NCBI RefSeq assembly: GCF_019977395.1
Contig: NZ_AP024660.1
Span: 4,464,001-4,528,000, forward strand
DNA: 64,000 nt
Direction of reading: 5' to 3'
Source: Arthrobacter sp. NicSoilC5
GTDB taxonomy: Bacteria; Actinomycetota; Actinomycetes; Actinomycetales; Micrococcaceae
Below the pieces are notes generated by a model. The model ran no database searches. It worked only from the letters and a program-made list of their open reading frames with translations, and was not told where the DNA came from. Of the stretch, positions 26,354 to 35,573 are shown piece by piece; the stretch's first letter is position 1, and each line of letters opens with the position of its first letter. Position numbers and translations under genes: made by a program.

Positions 26354-27004
26354 ATGACTGACGCCGAAGTATTTCCTGCCCCCGTTGTCCTGTGGTCCCA
26401 TCCGGAAGACCAGCGCGCCGGCAAGCCGCTGCTGGTGCTGCTCCACGGCTACGGCGCCAATGAGCAGGACCTGCTCAGCCTGGCCGACCTGCTGCCCGGG
26501 GACTTCGCCGTAGCGTCGCTGCGGGCGCCGATCGCCATGGGCCCCGGCTTCACCTGGTTCCCGCTGACGGCCTCGATCGAGTACTCGCTGGAACGGGTCA
26601 AGAAGGCTTCGGCCTACGTGCTGGAGTGGATCGACACCATCCGGGTGGGGCATCCGTCCGTCACCCTGCTGGGTTTCTCCATGGGCATGGCGATGGCCAC
26701 CACGCTCCTGCGCCAGCGGCCCACGGACTTCGCCGCCGTCGTCGGACTGTCAGGCTTCGTGGTGGACGCCGCCGATGACCCCACGTTCAAGGACGCCGAG
26801 CTGGACGGAACCGTGCCCATGTTCTGGGGCCGGGACCAGCAGGACCCCGTGATCACCCAGGACAAAATCGAGTTCACCATGGGCTGGGTGCGCAAGCACG
26901 TCAAGCTCACCAAGGTGCTCTACACCGGCATGTGGCACGGCATCAACCAGCAGGAGATCGGGCACGTGGGGGAGTTCCTCACCCACGAAGTGCTCAACAA
27001 ATAG
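26354..27004 (+). CDS. Phospholipase/carboxylesterase-family alpha/beta hydrolase
   Basis: A 216-residue hydrolase of the Abhydrolase_2 type. The oxyanion strand LLVLLHGYGANEQDLLSL, the nucleophile elbow LLGFSMGMAM and the His in YTGMWHGINQQE make the catalytic set, with Asp in WGRDQQDPV. Such enzymes are small carboxylesterases or lysophospholipase-like proteins. The ATG at 26345 is also possible (three residues longer); the transcript may be leaderless because the operator palindrome ends only 16 bp upstream. There is no signal peptide. Confidence 0.88.
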   Translation: MTDAEVFPAPVVLWSHPEDQRAGKPLLVLLHGYGANEQDLLSLADLLPGDFAVASLRAPIAMGPGFTWFPLTASIEYSLERVKKASAYVLEWIDTIRVGHPSVTLLGFSMGMAMATTLLRQRPTDFAAVVGLSGFVVDAADDPTFKDAELDGTVPMFWGRDQQDPVITQDKIEFTMGWVRKHVKLTKVLYTGMWHGINQQEIGHVGEFLTHEVLNK

Positions 27005-27057
27005 GACGTACGACGGCGCGCGGCGGCTTGGGCGTCCCGGGCGCCCCGCCGGCGCCG

Positions 27058-27291
27058 TCAGTCAGCGTTGGGCGCGACCACCCGGACGCTCTGGCCGTTG
27101 ACCGTGACGGTGTCTCCGTTGTGCAGCTGGCGGCCACGGCGGTCATCGATCTCGCCGTTGACCTTGACCAGGCCGTTCTTGATGAGCTCAGCGGCCTCCA
27201 CCCCGTCCTCAACGAGGTTGGCGAGCTTCAGCAGCTGGCCAAGCCGGATCATGCTGTCGCGGATGGGGACGTCCTCAATGGGGTTGCTCAT
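27058..27291 (-). CDS. Small S4-domain RNA-binding protein
   Basis: A 77-residue protein made up of one S4 domain: IRLGQLLKLANLVEDGVEAA, then IKNGLVKVNGEIDDRRGRQL, then GDTVTVNGQSVRVV. Such YbcJ/YaaA-type single S4 proteins bind structured RNA, often ribosomal. It faces a carboxylesterase gene and is divergent from a transporter with 32 bp between them. Function beyond RNA binding is not known. Confidence 0.85.
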   Translation of the reverse strand: MSNPIEDVPIRDSMIRLGQLLKLANLVEDGVEAAELIKNGLVKVNGEIDDRRGRQLHNGDTVTVNGQSVRVVAPNAD

Positions 27292-27323
27292 AGAGCAATA
27301 ATGCCTGAACTAAGGTGGATTCA

Positions 27324-28313
27324 ATGACCTCCCCTTCGCGCCTGCCGGCACTTGCAGGCCTGCCCCTGGCCGTGGGTTCCGGCCTGGCCATCCCCGTCCA
27401 GGGCCGCATCAACGGGGCGCTGGGCGCCCGCCTCAATGACGGAATCGCCGCGGCGGCCGTGAGCTTCAGCACAGGCCTGCTGGTCATGATCGTCATTTCC
27501 CTGGTCCTGCCGCGGGGACGGGCAGGCCTGGCCGCCATCATCCCGGCCGTCCGCAACCGTGCCTTTCCCCGCATCTACGTGGTGGCCGGTGCCATCGGTG
27601 CGTTGTTCGTCTTTGCCCAGTCCTTCACCGTGGGCATCCTCGGTGTGGCACTGTTCACCGTGGCCACCGTCACCGGACAGACTGTCAGCGGCCTGCTGGT
27701 GGACCGGCTGGGCATCGGGCCGGCTGGAAAGAAATCCGTCACCGGCATCCGCATCATTGGCTGCATCCTGACCATCGCCGCCGTCGCGTGGGCGGTGTCG
27801 CCCCGGTTCAGCAGTGGAGGCTCAGGGGACGGGGCCGCCGGGTTGCTGCTTCCCATCCTGCTGCCCGTGGCGGCGGGGTTCCTCATGAGCTTCCAGCAGG
27901 CCATGAACGGCACCGCCACCCTCCACTACGGCACTCCCATTGCCGCCACGCTGGTCAACTTCGTGGCCGGCTGCACCGTGCTCTGGGTCGCGTTGGCCGT
28001 GAAGCTCGCGGTGGCCGGCCCCGCCAACCCGCTGCCGGGGGAGTGGTGGTACTACCTGGGCGGCCCCATGGGCTGCGTGTTCATTGGGCTGGGCGCCCTC
28101 CTGGTCCGCAGCCTGGGCGTACTGGTCACCGGGCTGGGCATGATCGCGGGCCAACTGCTCGGCTCGCTGGCCCTGGACCTGGCGCTGCCCGCCCCGGGCA
28201 CCGTCGTGGCCCCGGCCACCGTGCTGGGAACCCTGCTCACGCTCGGCGCCATTGTCCTGGCCACCCTGCCGTGGCCCCGGGGCGCGCTGCGCAGGCAGCG
28301 GCCGGTACGCTAG
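27324..28313 (+). CDS. DMT-superfamily inner-membrane transporter (DUF606/YdcZ type)
   Basis: A 329-residue protein with about ten hydrophobic helices arranged as two similar five-helix halves; each half has a GxxxPxQxxxNG-like opening (SGLAIPVQGRINGALGARLN and FLMSFQQAMNGTATLHYGTP). This is the YdcZ-type duplicated small-transporter family. The substrate is unknown. The ATG at 27324 has TAAGG eight bases upstream; the in-frame GTG at 27315 overlaps that site. Confidence 0.83.
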   Translation: MTSPSRLPALAGLPLAVGSGLAIPVQGRINGALGARLNDGIAAAAVSFSTGLLVMIVISLVLPRGRAGLAAIIPAVRNRAFPRIYVVAGAIGALFVFAQSFTVGILGVALFTVATVTGQTVSGLLVDRLGIGPAGKKSVTGIRIIGCILTIAAVAWAVSPRFSSGGSGDGAAGLLLPILLPVAAGFLMSFQQAMNGTATLHYGTPIAATLVNFVAGCTVLWVALAVKLAVAGPANPLPGEWWYYLGGPMGCVFIGLGALLVRSLGVLVTGLGMIAGQLLGSLALDLALPAPGTVVAPATVLGTLLTLGAIVLATLPWPRGALRRQRPVR

Positions 28314-28444
28314 GACACAAGCTTTTCCACGATCTTCCTTCATCCGCCCCCGACCCGCTGCCCTGCGCCCCAGGTGCAAGGCAGCGCCGGGCCTGACAAC
28401 CCGCGGACCGCACCCAGCGGCCCTGTAGAAATTGGAGTTACCCC

Positions 28445-29830
28445 ATGGCAGCAAAATCCGTCCTCGACCAGGTCATTTCCCTCTCCAAGCGGAGGGGCTT
28501 CGTGTTCCAGGCCGGTGAGATCTACGGAGGCTCGCGCTCTGCCTGGGACTACGGCCCCCTCGGCGCGGAACTGAAGGAAAACATCAAGCGCCAGTGGTGG
28601 CAGTCCATGGTCCGCGGCCGCGAGGACGTGGTGGGCCTGGACTCCTCGGTGATCCTGCCCCGCCAGGTATGGGAAGCATCCGGCCACGTTGAGGTCTTCT
28701 CCGACCCCTTGGTGGAGTGCCTGTCCTGCCACAAGCGCTACCGGGCCGACCACCTCGAGGAAGAATACGAGGAAAAGAAGGGCCGCCCCGCCGAGAACGG
28801 CCTGAAGGACATCGCCTGCGCCAACTGCGGCACCCGCGGGCAGTGGACCGAGCCGCAGGAGTTCTCCGGCCTGCTCAAGACCTACCTTGGCCCGGTGGCC
28901 AGCGAAGAGGGCCTGCACTACCTGCGGCCCGAAACGGCGCAGGGCATCTTCGTGAACTTCAACAACGTGCTCACCACCTCCCGGAAGAAGCCGCCGTTCG
29001 GCATCGGCCAGATCGGCAAGTCGTTCCGCAACGAGATCACCCCCGGCAACTTCATCTTCCGCACCCGCGAGTTCGAGCAGATGGAGATGGAGTTCTTCGT
29101 CGAGCCCGGCACGGACGAAGAGTGGCACAAGTACTGGATGAACGAGCGCATGGCCTGGTACACCGGCCTGGGCATCCGCGAGGAGAACCTGCGCTTCTTC
29201 GAACACCCCAAGGAAAAGCTCAGCCACTACTCCAAGGGCACCACGGACATCGAGTACCGCTTCGGTTTCCAGGGCTCGGAGTGGGGCGAGCTGGAAGGCA
29301 TCGCCAACCGCACCGACTTCGACCTCTCCACCCACGCCAAGGCCTCCGGCACGGACCTGAGCTACTTCAACCAGGCCACCAACGAGCGCTACACCCCGTA
29401 CGTCATCGAGCCCGCGGCCGGCCTGACCCGTTCCTTCATGGCGTTCCTGGTGGACGCCTACACCGAGGACGAGGCCCCCAACGCCAAGGGTGGCGTCGAC
29501 GTGCGCACGGTACTTAAGCTGGACCCGCGCCTGGCGCCGGTCAAGGCCGCCGTGCTGCCGCTGAGCCGCAACGAGGACCTGTCCCCGAAGGCCAAGGCCC
29601 TGGGTGCGCAGCTGCGGAAGAACTGGAACATCGACTTCGATGACGCCGGCGCAATCGGCCGCCGCTACCGCCGCCAGGACGAGATCGGCACCCCGTTCTG
29701 CATCACCGTGGACTTCGATACCCTCGAGGACCAGGCCGTCACCATCCGCGAGCGGGACACCATGAGCCAGGAACGCGTCTCCCTGGACAAGGTGGAAGGC
29801 TACCTGGCGGCACGGCTGATCGGCGCCTGA
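28445..29830 (+). CDS. glyS: Glycyl-tRNA synthetase (homodimeric class II)
   Basis: A 461-residue synthetase of the alpha2 type. Motif 2 region [20 protein letters not shown] and [17 protein letters not shown] are diagnostic. A zinc-ribbon-like insertion with Cys pairs in LSCHK and CANCGTRG lies near residues 94-125. The C-terminal anticodon-binding domain contains KVRxx-like and [16 protein letters not shown] segments. GGAGTT precedes the ATG. A GNAT gene starts 2 nt after its stop and is co-transcribed. Confidence 0.97.
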   Translation: MAAKSVLDQVISLSKRRGFVFQAGEIYGGSRSAWDYGPLGAELKENIKRQWWQSMVRGREDVVGLDSSVILPRQVWEASGHVEVFSDPLVECLSCHKRYRADHLEEEYEEKKGRPAENGLKDIACANCGTRGQWTEPQEFSGLLKTYLGPVASEEGLHYLRPETAQGIFVNFNNVLTTSRKKPPFGIGQIGKSFRNEITPGNFIFRTREFEQMEMEFFVEPGTDEEWHKYWMNERMAWYTGLGIREENLRFFEHPKEKLSHYSKGTTDIEYRFGFQGSEWGELEGIANRTDFDLSTHAKASGTDLSYFNQATNERYTPYVIEPAAGLTRSFMAFLVDAYTEDEAPNAKGGVDVRTVLKLDPRLAPVKAAVLPLSRNEDLSPKAKALGAQLRKNWNIDFDDAGAIGRRYRRQDEIGTPFCITVDFDTLEDQAVTIRERDTMSQERVSLDKVEGYLAARLIGA

Positions 29831-29832
29831 GC

Positions 29833-30870
29833 ATGGCCATCGAATACCGCGAATGGCGGGACGGCGACGACCTTGCCCTGCTGGAAATCTGGGGCGGTCC
29901 GGAGACCGCGCAGGCCCGCCAGTTCCGCGGCGCCCTCGCCGTGTCCTCCAATGGAGGGAACGGCACCCCGTGGCGCCGCTGCATCGTGGCCGAGGACGTT
30001 GTTGACGGCGTCGGTATCCCCGTCGCCGCCGGGGTCGTTTATGAAGCCTCCCTGCACCCGGAACGCCTGTGGACGTACGTTGAAGTCGCGCGGGACCACC
30101 GCCGCAACGGCATCGGTGCCACCCTCCTGGCCATGCTGCGCCGCGAGGCCGGGAACGCGCCGTCGGGGGTTTCCAAGCTCCGCGCCAAGGTAGAGCCGGG
30201 CAGCCCCGGCGCCGCTTTCGCCGAAGCCGCCGGGCTGGCACCCATCCAGCGTTCCCGGCTGGTCATCGTGGAGCCGGGAGCCCTCCGGCTGCCCGTGTTC
30301 CCGGACAAGGACCACGGCGGCCGCCCCATCGACGGTGAGAACGCCGGTTCGGACATCGTCATGGACCTGGCCACCGGCTCAGTGGAGCTGACTGACGTGG
30401 TGGGCCGCTACTACACCTCCATCCACGGCTGGGACTCCCCGGGGGTCCTCTCCGTGGGCCAGGTGCAGAAGCTCTTCCTGGACGAGCTCACCGGTGCGCA
30501 CGGTGCCATCGTGCTCCGCGCCCAGCCGGAATCCGCGTTCGGCCAGGGTGTGGCACCCAGCAAGAAGGGCCGCATCCGGGCGTTCGCGGTCAGCTACGCC
30601 GCCCCCGCCGGGCCTGACGACGCACCCAACGCGGAGGTGGGCCCGGGCGTGGACACGCCCACGGACGTTTTCGTTGGCCACGAGCCCTCGCTCGATGCTG
30701 ACGATGCCGCCGAGGCGGTACGGGACATGCTCGCCCTGATCGCCTACCAGCACCCGGTCATGCTTGAACTGGACGATTCCATGACGGCCCTGCGCGCCGC
30801 CGTCGAGCCCCTCCTGGAGAGCGGCAAAGCCCGGCTGGCGGGCGCGGAGACCCTGGTGGTCTCCGACTAA
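29833..30870 (+). CDS. GNAT-family N-acetyltransferase, possibly tandem domains
   Basis: A 345-residue protein whose N-terminal half holds a GNAT fold with the acetyl-CoA motif VARDHRRNGIGATLLAML (about residues 80-97). The C-terminal half has a second, weaker GNAT-like layout (YTSIHGWDSPGVLS, then DELTGAHGAIVL). It follows glyS by 2 nt, so the operon is glyS-GNAT. The target is unknown. It ends 18 bp before the second copy of the dispersed palindrome. Confidence 0.8.
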   Translation: MAIEYREWRDGDDLALLEIWGGPETAQARQFRGALAVSSNGGNGTPWRRCIVAEDVVDGVGIPVAAGVVYEASLHPERLWTYVEVARDHRRNGIGATLLAMLRREAGNAPSGVSKLRAKVEPGSPGAAFAEAAGLAPIQRSRLVIVEPGALRLPVFPDKDHGGRPIDGENAGSDIVMDLATGSVELTDVVGRYYTSIHGWDSPGVLSVGQVQKLFLDELTGAHGAIVLRAQPESAFGQGVAPSKKGRIRAFAVSYAAPAGPDDAPNAEVGPGVDTPTDVFVGHEPSLDADDAAEAVRDMLALIAYQHPVMLELDDSMTALRAAVEPLLESGKARLAGAETLVVSD

Positions 30871-30888
30871 CCAGCCCCGCCCCAACTG

Positions 30889-30938
30889 GGTAGCGCCAAG
30901 TGTCGTTTTGACCCCTCAAAACGACACTTGGCGCTACC
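30889..30938. repeat. Dispersed palindromic element, copy 2
   Basis: A perfect 22-bp inverted repeat (30889-30910 and 30917-30938) with a 6-nt loop, related to the element at 4393-4452. It lies between two convergent genes, and its last base is the final base of the acyltransferase stop codon, so it probably ends both transcripts. The stem contains a compensated base-pair change relative to copy 1. Confidence 0.82.
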
Positions 30939-31774
30939 TACTTGGACTGGTACTTTCCGCGGGGAGCACGACGGCGGCCCGTGGCTGCGTCGGCTGCGTC
31001 CAGCAGCTGCCGTTCGGCGTCAGTTGGTGCACCGCCGCCCAGCCGTGCCGGCATCCACCATGCCCCGGGTTCCGGCCGGAGCGGAAAGCCGGCAATGCAG
31101 CGGTCGATTCCGGCCTGCAGCGTGCCGCGCAAAGCTTCCGTTGCCGCCTCAACGTCGACGCCGGCCGGAAATACCACTGGCTCGTCCACATGGACCCGGA
31201 TTGGCGCCCGCCAGCTGCGGCGGAAGGAGAAGCCGTGACCCCGGGTCAGGATGCGGTGGGCGCCCCAGATGGATACCGGAATGACCGGAACCCCCGCCTC
31301 CGCCGCCATCCGGACAGCCCCCGTGCGGCATTCGCGGACGGTGAAGCTCCTGCTGACCCCAGCCTCGGGGAACACTGCCAGGTATTCGCCTTCCCGCAGC
31401 CTGGCCACGGCAGCGGCATAAGCGTCTGCGCGGCCGGTATATCCCACCACTACATGGCCGCTGGCGCTGATGGCGGGCCCCGCCAGCCAGTGGTCCGCCG
31501 CGCCCTGGTGGACCAGGAACCGCAACTGGGCCCGGGTGCGGCGCCACAGGAGCAGTTCGACCACCGCAAAATCCACGTAGCCGAAGTGCGTCACGGCGAA
31601 CACCGCGCCGTGCCCGCGGACGGCCTTCCGGGAGGGACCGCGGGCCGGTCCCTGTGCAGGCAGGTGCTCCAGCCCGGAGGCCTGAATGTCCAGTTGCAGG
31701 GCCCAGCGCAGGAACTGGCCCGTGCGGACGATCAGGCGGTAGAAGCGGTCGTTGGCCGGGGGACGCCAGGGCAC
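30938..31774 (-). CDS. 1-acyl-sn-glycerol-3-phosphate acyltransferase family protein
   Basis: A 278-residue PlsC-type acyltransferase. The catalytic HX4D motif is THFGYVDF (about residue 62); motif III is AVFPEAGVSRSF and motif IV VPVIPVSIWGAH. It would transfer an acyl chain to a lysophospholipid or similar acceptor at the membrane. The GTG at 31774 follows the hydrolase stop by 8 nt; the frame is open further upstream but only inside the hydrolase gene. The pair forms an operon of a lipid acyltransferase and a lysophospholipase-like hydrolase. Confidence 0.85.
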   Translation of the reverse strand: MPWRPPANDRFYRLIVRTGQFLRWALQLDIQASGLEHLPAQGPARGPSRKAVRGHGAVFAVTHFGYVDFAVVELLLWRRTRAQLRFLVHQGAADHWLAGPAISASGHVVVGYTGRADAYAAAVARLREGEYLAVFPEAGVSRSFTVRECRTGAVRMAAEAGVPVIPVSIWGAHRILTRGHGFSFRRSWRAPIRVHVDEPVVFPAGVDVEAATEALRGTLQAGIDRCIAGFPLRPEPGAWWMPARLGGGAPTDAERQLLDAADAATGRRRAPRGKYQSK

Positions 31775-31782
31775 GGGACGGC

Positions 31783-32601
31783 CTACAGGGTGACGTGGAC
31801 GGAGGACTCGGGCAGCAGTTCCGTGAAGGCGCGGGACGGCTGGACGCCGGCGCCCGTGCTCTCGGCAAAGGATTTGATGACGAACCCGGTGGCCAACGTC
31901 TGCCACACGCGGACCTTCCGCAGCATGAAGTGCCCCACGCCCTTGAGTGAGACGTACTGCATGCTCGCGGCGTCAGCGGAAGCCCGGCGCGCGAAGGCCA
32001 GCGACTGTGAGGGGCTGGTCATGTGGTCGGTGGTGCCGTGGATGATGAGGACTTTCCTGCCGTTGACCCTCTCCACCGGAGTTTCCGGGCCCAGCCAGGG
32101 CGCCAGCGCCACCACGGCCTCCACCTGCGGATGGTCTGCCGCGCACACGGCGGTCAACCCGCCCATGGAGTGGCCCAGCAGGAAAACGGGAACGTCGGGG
32201 TGGCGTTCCGCGATCTGCTGCAGGGCCCACCGGGCGTCCTGCAGCGGGGACATGTCCGGGCCGTTCCAGCCGCGGACGCTGTTGCGCAGGGACCAGACGG
32301 CCAGTCCGTGTTTCCGGCCGGCACGGTGCAGGTGCCTGGCGAAAGGAATCATCCTGGCCGGGCTCAGGTGCCGCGCCTCCACCGGTTCGCGGCTGTGGGC
32401 CTTGCCGCCGTGCAGGACCAGGACCACGCCCCTGGTGCTGCCGGATGCTTCCAGGACGCTCAGCACTGGCCGGTGGGCGGGAAGAAGGGGCGCCTGCCCG
32501 GCCCGCACTGCGCCGCTGTCCGGTGTCCCATTGGTACCCGTCCCAGCCCCACTAGTACCGGTTTCCCTGCTGCCGGCCCCCTGTGCACCACGGTTGTCCA
32601 T
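31783..32601 (-). CDS. Alpha/beta hydrolase, lysophospholipase-like
   Basis: A 272-residue serine hydrolase. After a Gly/Thr-rich tail of about 40 residues, the fold starts with RGVVLVLHGGKAHSREP; the nucleophile elbow is LLGHSMGGLTA, the Asp is in IIHGTTDHMTSP and the His in LKGVGHFML. No signal peptide is visible. I chose the ATG at 32601 because GGGGAGGAA lies seven bases upstream, ten codons inside the longest frame. It is followed directly by the acyltransferase gene. Confidence 0.87.
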   Translation of the reverse strand: MDNRGAQGAGSRETGTSGAGTGTNGTPDSGAVRAGQAPLLPAHRPVLSVLEASGSTRGVVLVLHGGKAHSREPVEARHLSPARMIPFARHLHRAGRKHGLAVWSLRNSVRGWNGPDMSPLQDARWALQQIAERHPDVPVFLLGHSMGGLTAVCAADHPQVEAVVALAPWLGPETPVERVNGRKVLIIHGTTDHMTSPSQSLAFARRASADAASMQYVSLKGVGHFMLRKVRVWQTLATGFVIKSFAESTGAGVQPSRAFTELLPESSVHVTL

Positions 32602-32684
32602 GACTGGTTCCTCCCCATCCCGATGGTCCATTTATAAACCCTAAGGCGCCGCACGTAGAGTTCAACCATGAGGTTGTACTGCTG

Positions 32685-34151
32685 ATGGGCGCCGGTCACT
32701 CCCACGCTTCCTTGGATCATTCGGAGCCGATGCCCCAGGCGATGGCTGCCCGCAGCAAGGCGAACCGCATCCTGGCTGCGGTGCTCATACCGTTGGCGCT
32801 GCTGACCCTGGCAGGGATGGCCGCGCTGTGGCCGTCCGGCAGCAAGGAGGGGGTCTCGCTCGCCAACCCGTACTCCACCGCCCCCGGGGTCACCTTCGAT
32901 ACCGGCACCATCCAGAACGTGGTCACCGGGAGCTGCATGGACACCAGCCAACAACCAACAGGCCAGCAGCAACCCGCCCAGCAGGCCCCGCAGCAGGCGC
33001 CGGGCAAGGGCTCGGACTGCACCTTCGCCTTCACCGAACCGGACAAGGGCGGCAGCCCGGTAAAGGTGGTCATCAACCCAGACGTGGCCGCATCCCACGG
33101 GGTCAAACCCGGCGACCAGATCCGGTACCTGAACCTTTCAAACGCCCAGGGCGCCACCGGGTCGCAGGGGTCCCCGGCCTACATCTTCGTGGACTTCGTC
33201 CGGACCATGCCCATTGTCCTGCTCGCCGTCCTCTACGCCGTGGTGGTCATCGCCGTCGCCAGGTGGCGGGGGCTCCGGGCCCTGATCGGCCTGGTGGGCG
33301 CATACTTCGTACTGGCGAACTTCCTGCTCCCGGGCCTGGTGGAAGGGAAACCGCCCCTGCTGCTGGCACTGGTGGGATCCACCGTGATCATGATCGGGGT
33401 CCTGTACTTCGCCCACGGATTCTCCGCCCGCACGTCCACGGCACTCCTGGGCACCATCTTCGGGCTGGCCATCACCGCCCTGCTGGCGGCCTGGGCCACC
33501 CACGCCGCCAACCTGGCCGGCGTGGGCAGCCACGACGCCGCCACCCTGGTGAACACGTCCTCCAACATCTCCATCTCCGGCGTGATCCTCTGCGGACTCA
33601 TCATCTCCGGCCTGGGCGTCCTCAACGACGTCACCATCACCCAGTCCTCGGCCGTATGGGAGCTGTACGAACTGGCACCCGCCAGCAGCGCCCGGAAGCT
33701 GTTCACCTCCGCCATGCGGATCGGCCGCGACCACATCGCCTCCACGGTGTACACCATCGCCTTCGCCTACGCGGGCGCGGCGCTGCCGATCCTGATCATC
33801 GTCATGCTTTACGACCGGCCCCTGATGGACACCCTCACCAGCGCCGAACTGTCCGAGGAAGTCATCCGGACGCTCGTGGGTTCCATCGGGCTGGTCCTGG
33901 CCATCCCGGTCACCACCCTCATCGCCGTGCTTGTGGTCAAGGCGACAGGCATCAGCGCGGCACGAGCCGGCGCGTTGGGTCCCAGCGTGGCGGACGACGG
34001 CGGGCACAGCCACGCGGACGACGTCGCGGACAACGGGGCGCTCGCCGCAGCCGCCCTTGAAGAACGCAGCCGGCGCACCGCCGCCGAACCCGGAGTCCTG
34101 CCCACGGAAGAGGCCGCCACCCGCCGGGGCCGGCGGGCGGACCGCGGCTGA
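32685..34151 (+). CDS. YibE/F-family integral membrane protein
   Basis: A 488-residue membrane protein of unknown function. One N-terminal helix (about 28-48) is followed by an external region of about 110 residues with a Gln/Pro-rich stretch and two Cys, then about seven helices. Motifs GLVGAYFVLANFLLPGL and GVLNDVTITQSSAVWEL are typical of YibE/F. Both ends carry His-rich patches (GAGHSHASLDH and DDGGHSHADD), which may bind metal. An in-frame ATG at 32730 is an alternative start. Confidence 0.85.
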   Translation: MGAGHSHASLDHSEPMPQAMAARSKANRILAAVLIPLALLTLAGMAALWPSGSKEGVSLANPYSTAPGVTFDTGTIQNVVTGSCMDTSQQPTGQQQPAQQAPQQAPGKGSDCTFAFTEPDKGGSPVKVVINPDVAASHGVKPGDQIRYLNLSNAQGATGSQGSPAYIFVDFVRTMPIVLLAVLYAVVVIAVARWRGLRALIGLVGAYFVLANFLLPGLVEGKPPLLLALVGSTVIMIGVLYFAHGFSARTSTALLGTIFGLAITALLAAWATHAANLAGVGSHDAATLVNTSSNISISGVILCGLIISGLGVLNDVTITQSSAVWELYELAPASSARKLFTSAMRIGRDHIASTVYTIAFAYAGAALPILIIVMLYDRPLMDTLTSAELSEEVIRTLVGSIGLVLAIPVTTLIAVLVVKATGISAARAGALGPSVADDGGHSHADDVADNGALAAAALEERSRRTAAEPGVLPTEEAATRRGRRADRG

Positions 34152-34229
34152 GCTGCTTCCAAACCCAAGGCTGGACGGTATAACCGGCGTCCAAACGAGG
34201 CTGGATCTGCGCTCACTGCCTCCGGTGGG

Positions 34230-35441
34230 TTACTGGTAATCGGCCAGCCAAAGGTCCGGGCCGAAGACTTCGTACTGGATGTCCTTCGCCCGCACTCCTG
34301 CGCCCACCAGGGCGGTCCGCACCGCCTGCATGAAGGGCATGGGGCCGCAGAGGTAATACTCGCCGTCGGACGGCAACTGGACGTCCTTGATGTTCATGAA
34401 TCCGGAATGCACGCTGCCGTCGGCCGAAGAACCCCCGCCGTCCGGGTTGAGGAACCAGGTATGGAGGGAAGCATCAGGGAGCGCGGCGAGGTCGGCCGTC
34501 ACCTGGTTCCGCAATGCAAAGGAGGCAGGGGAGTCGTCCGCGTGCAGGAACAGGACCTTCCGCTGCGAACCGGACTTGACCAGGTGGGACAGCATGCCGG
34601 CCATGGGCGTGACTCCGATGCCCGCGCTTGCCAGCACCACGGGCCGGTCAGTGTATTCCAGCACCACATCGCCAAAGGGCGCGGAGAGGGTGACCTCGTC
34701 GCCCACATTGACGTGGTCGTGCAGGAGGCTGGACATCTCACCGTCCGGCGCACCCTCGGTGCGCACGCGCTTGACGGCGAACCGCCGGTGCTGGCCGTCG
34801 TCGGCCTGGGTGAGGCTGTACTGGCGTGGCTGCAGGACGCCGTCGGGCATCTGCATGCGGATGGTGACGTACTGTCCCGGCAGCGACGGCTTGACCTCCC
34901 TCTCGTCGGTCCGCTCCACCACGAAACTGACAACGTCGTCGGTTTCCTGGATCTTTTCGGCCACCCGCCAGGTGCGCCAGACAGTTTCCGGGCTCAGCCG
35001 GACTGCGTCATAGAGCCCGCGTTCCTTGTTGATGAGCATGTTGGCCATGAGCCAGTAGACCTCGTCCCAGGCCGCGGCCACCTCAGGGGTCACGGCGTCG
35101 CCCAGGACATCCACAATGGCCCACATTAGGTTGTCGTGCACCACCTGGTACTGCTCAGGACTCAGGCCCAGGGAGACGTGCTTGTGCGAAATACGGGACA
35201 GCAGGTGGCCCGGCAGGTGGGTGGGGTCGTTGACCAGGAATCCGGCGAACGCGGCAACGGAACCGGCCAGCGCCTGCTGCTGCCGGCCATCGGCCTGGTT
35301 GCCGCGGTTGAACAGGCCGTTGAGCAGTTCGGGGTGTTCGCCGAACATGTGCTTGTAGAAACGGGAGGCGATCTCCTGGATATGTTCGCCGACGACGGGA
35401 AGGGTCGCCTGGATCACGGGGTATGCGGTGTCGGAAAGCAT
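34230..35441 (-). CDS. hmp: Flavohaemoglobin (nitric oxide dioxygenase)
   Basis: A 403-residue three-domain protein: globin (1-140, with the proximal His in SRISHKHVSLG), FAD domain (RQYSLTQADDG around residue 210) and NAD domain (LASAGIGVTPMAGML, C-terminal YEVFGPDLW). It converts NO to nitrate and protects from nitrosative stress. The ATG at 35441 has AAGGAG eight bases upstream; a TTG two codons earlier is too close to it. It is divergent from dusB. No NsrR or DtxR site is evident to me. Confidence 0.95.
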   Translation of the reverse strand: MLSDTAYPVIQATLPVVGEHIQEIASRFYKHMFGEHPELLNGLFNRGNQADGRQQQALAGSVAAFAGFLVNDPTHLPGHLLSRISHKHVSLGLSPEQYQVVHDNLMWAIVDVLGDAVTPEVAAAWDEVYWLMANMLINKERGLYDAVRLSPETVWRTWRVAEKIQETDDVVSFVVERTDEREVKPSLPGQYVTIRMQMPDGVLQPRQYSLTQADDGQHRRFAVKRVRTEGAPDGEMSSLLHDHVNVGDEVTLSAPFGDVVLEYTDRPVVLASAGIGVTPMAGMLSHLVKSGSQRKVLFLHADDSPASFALRNQVTADLAALPDASLHTWFLNPDGGGSSADGSVHSGFMNIKDVQLPSDGEYYLCGPMPFMQAVRTALVGAGVRAKDIQYEVFGPDLWLADYQ

Positions 35442-35573
35442 GGGCAAGTCTCCTTCAAACTTCCTGGCTGGTTGTCCGTCCCCGCGCCACGCTTACAGCC
35501 GTCCGAAACCGGGGACAGGTACTTTGGCACTGGACGGGATCACCGATTTGCCCGGCTTTGCAACAATGGACAG

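Noticed and set aside
30908..32644. A 578-codon plus-strand frame across the acyltransferase and hydrolase genes
   Set aside because: It reads antisense to two genes with clear catalytic motifs, and shows no family features of its own.
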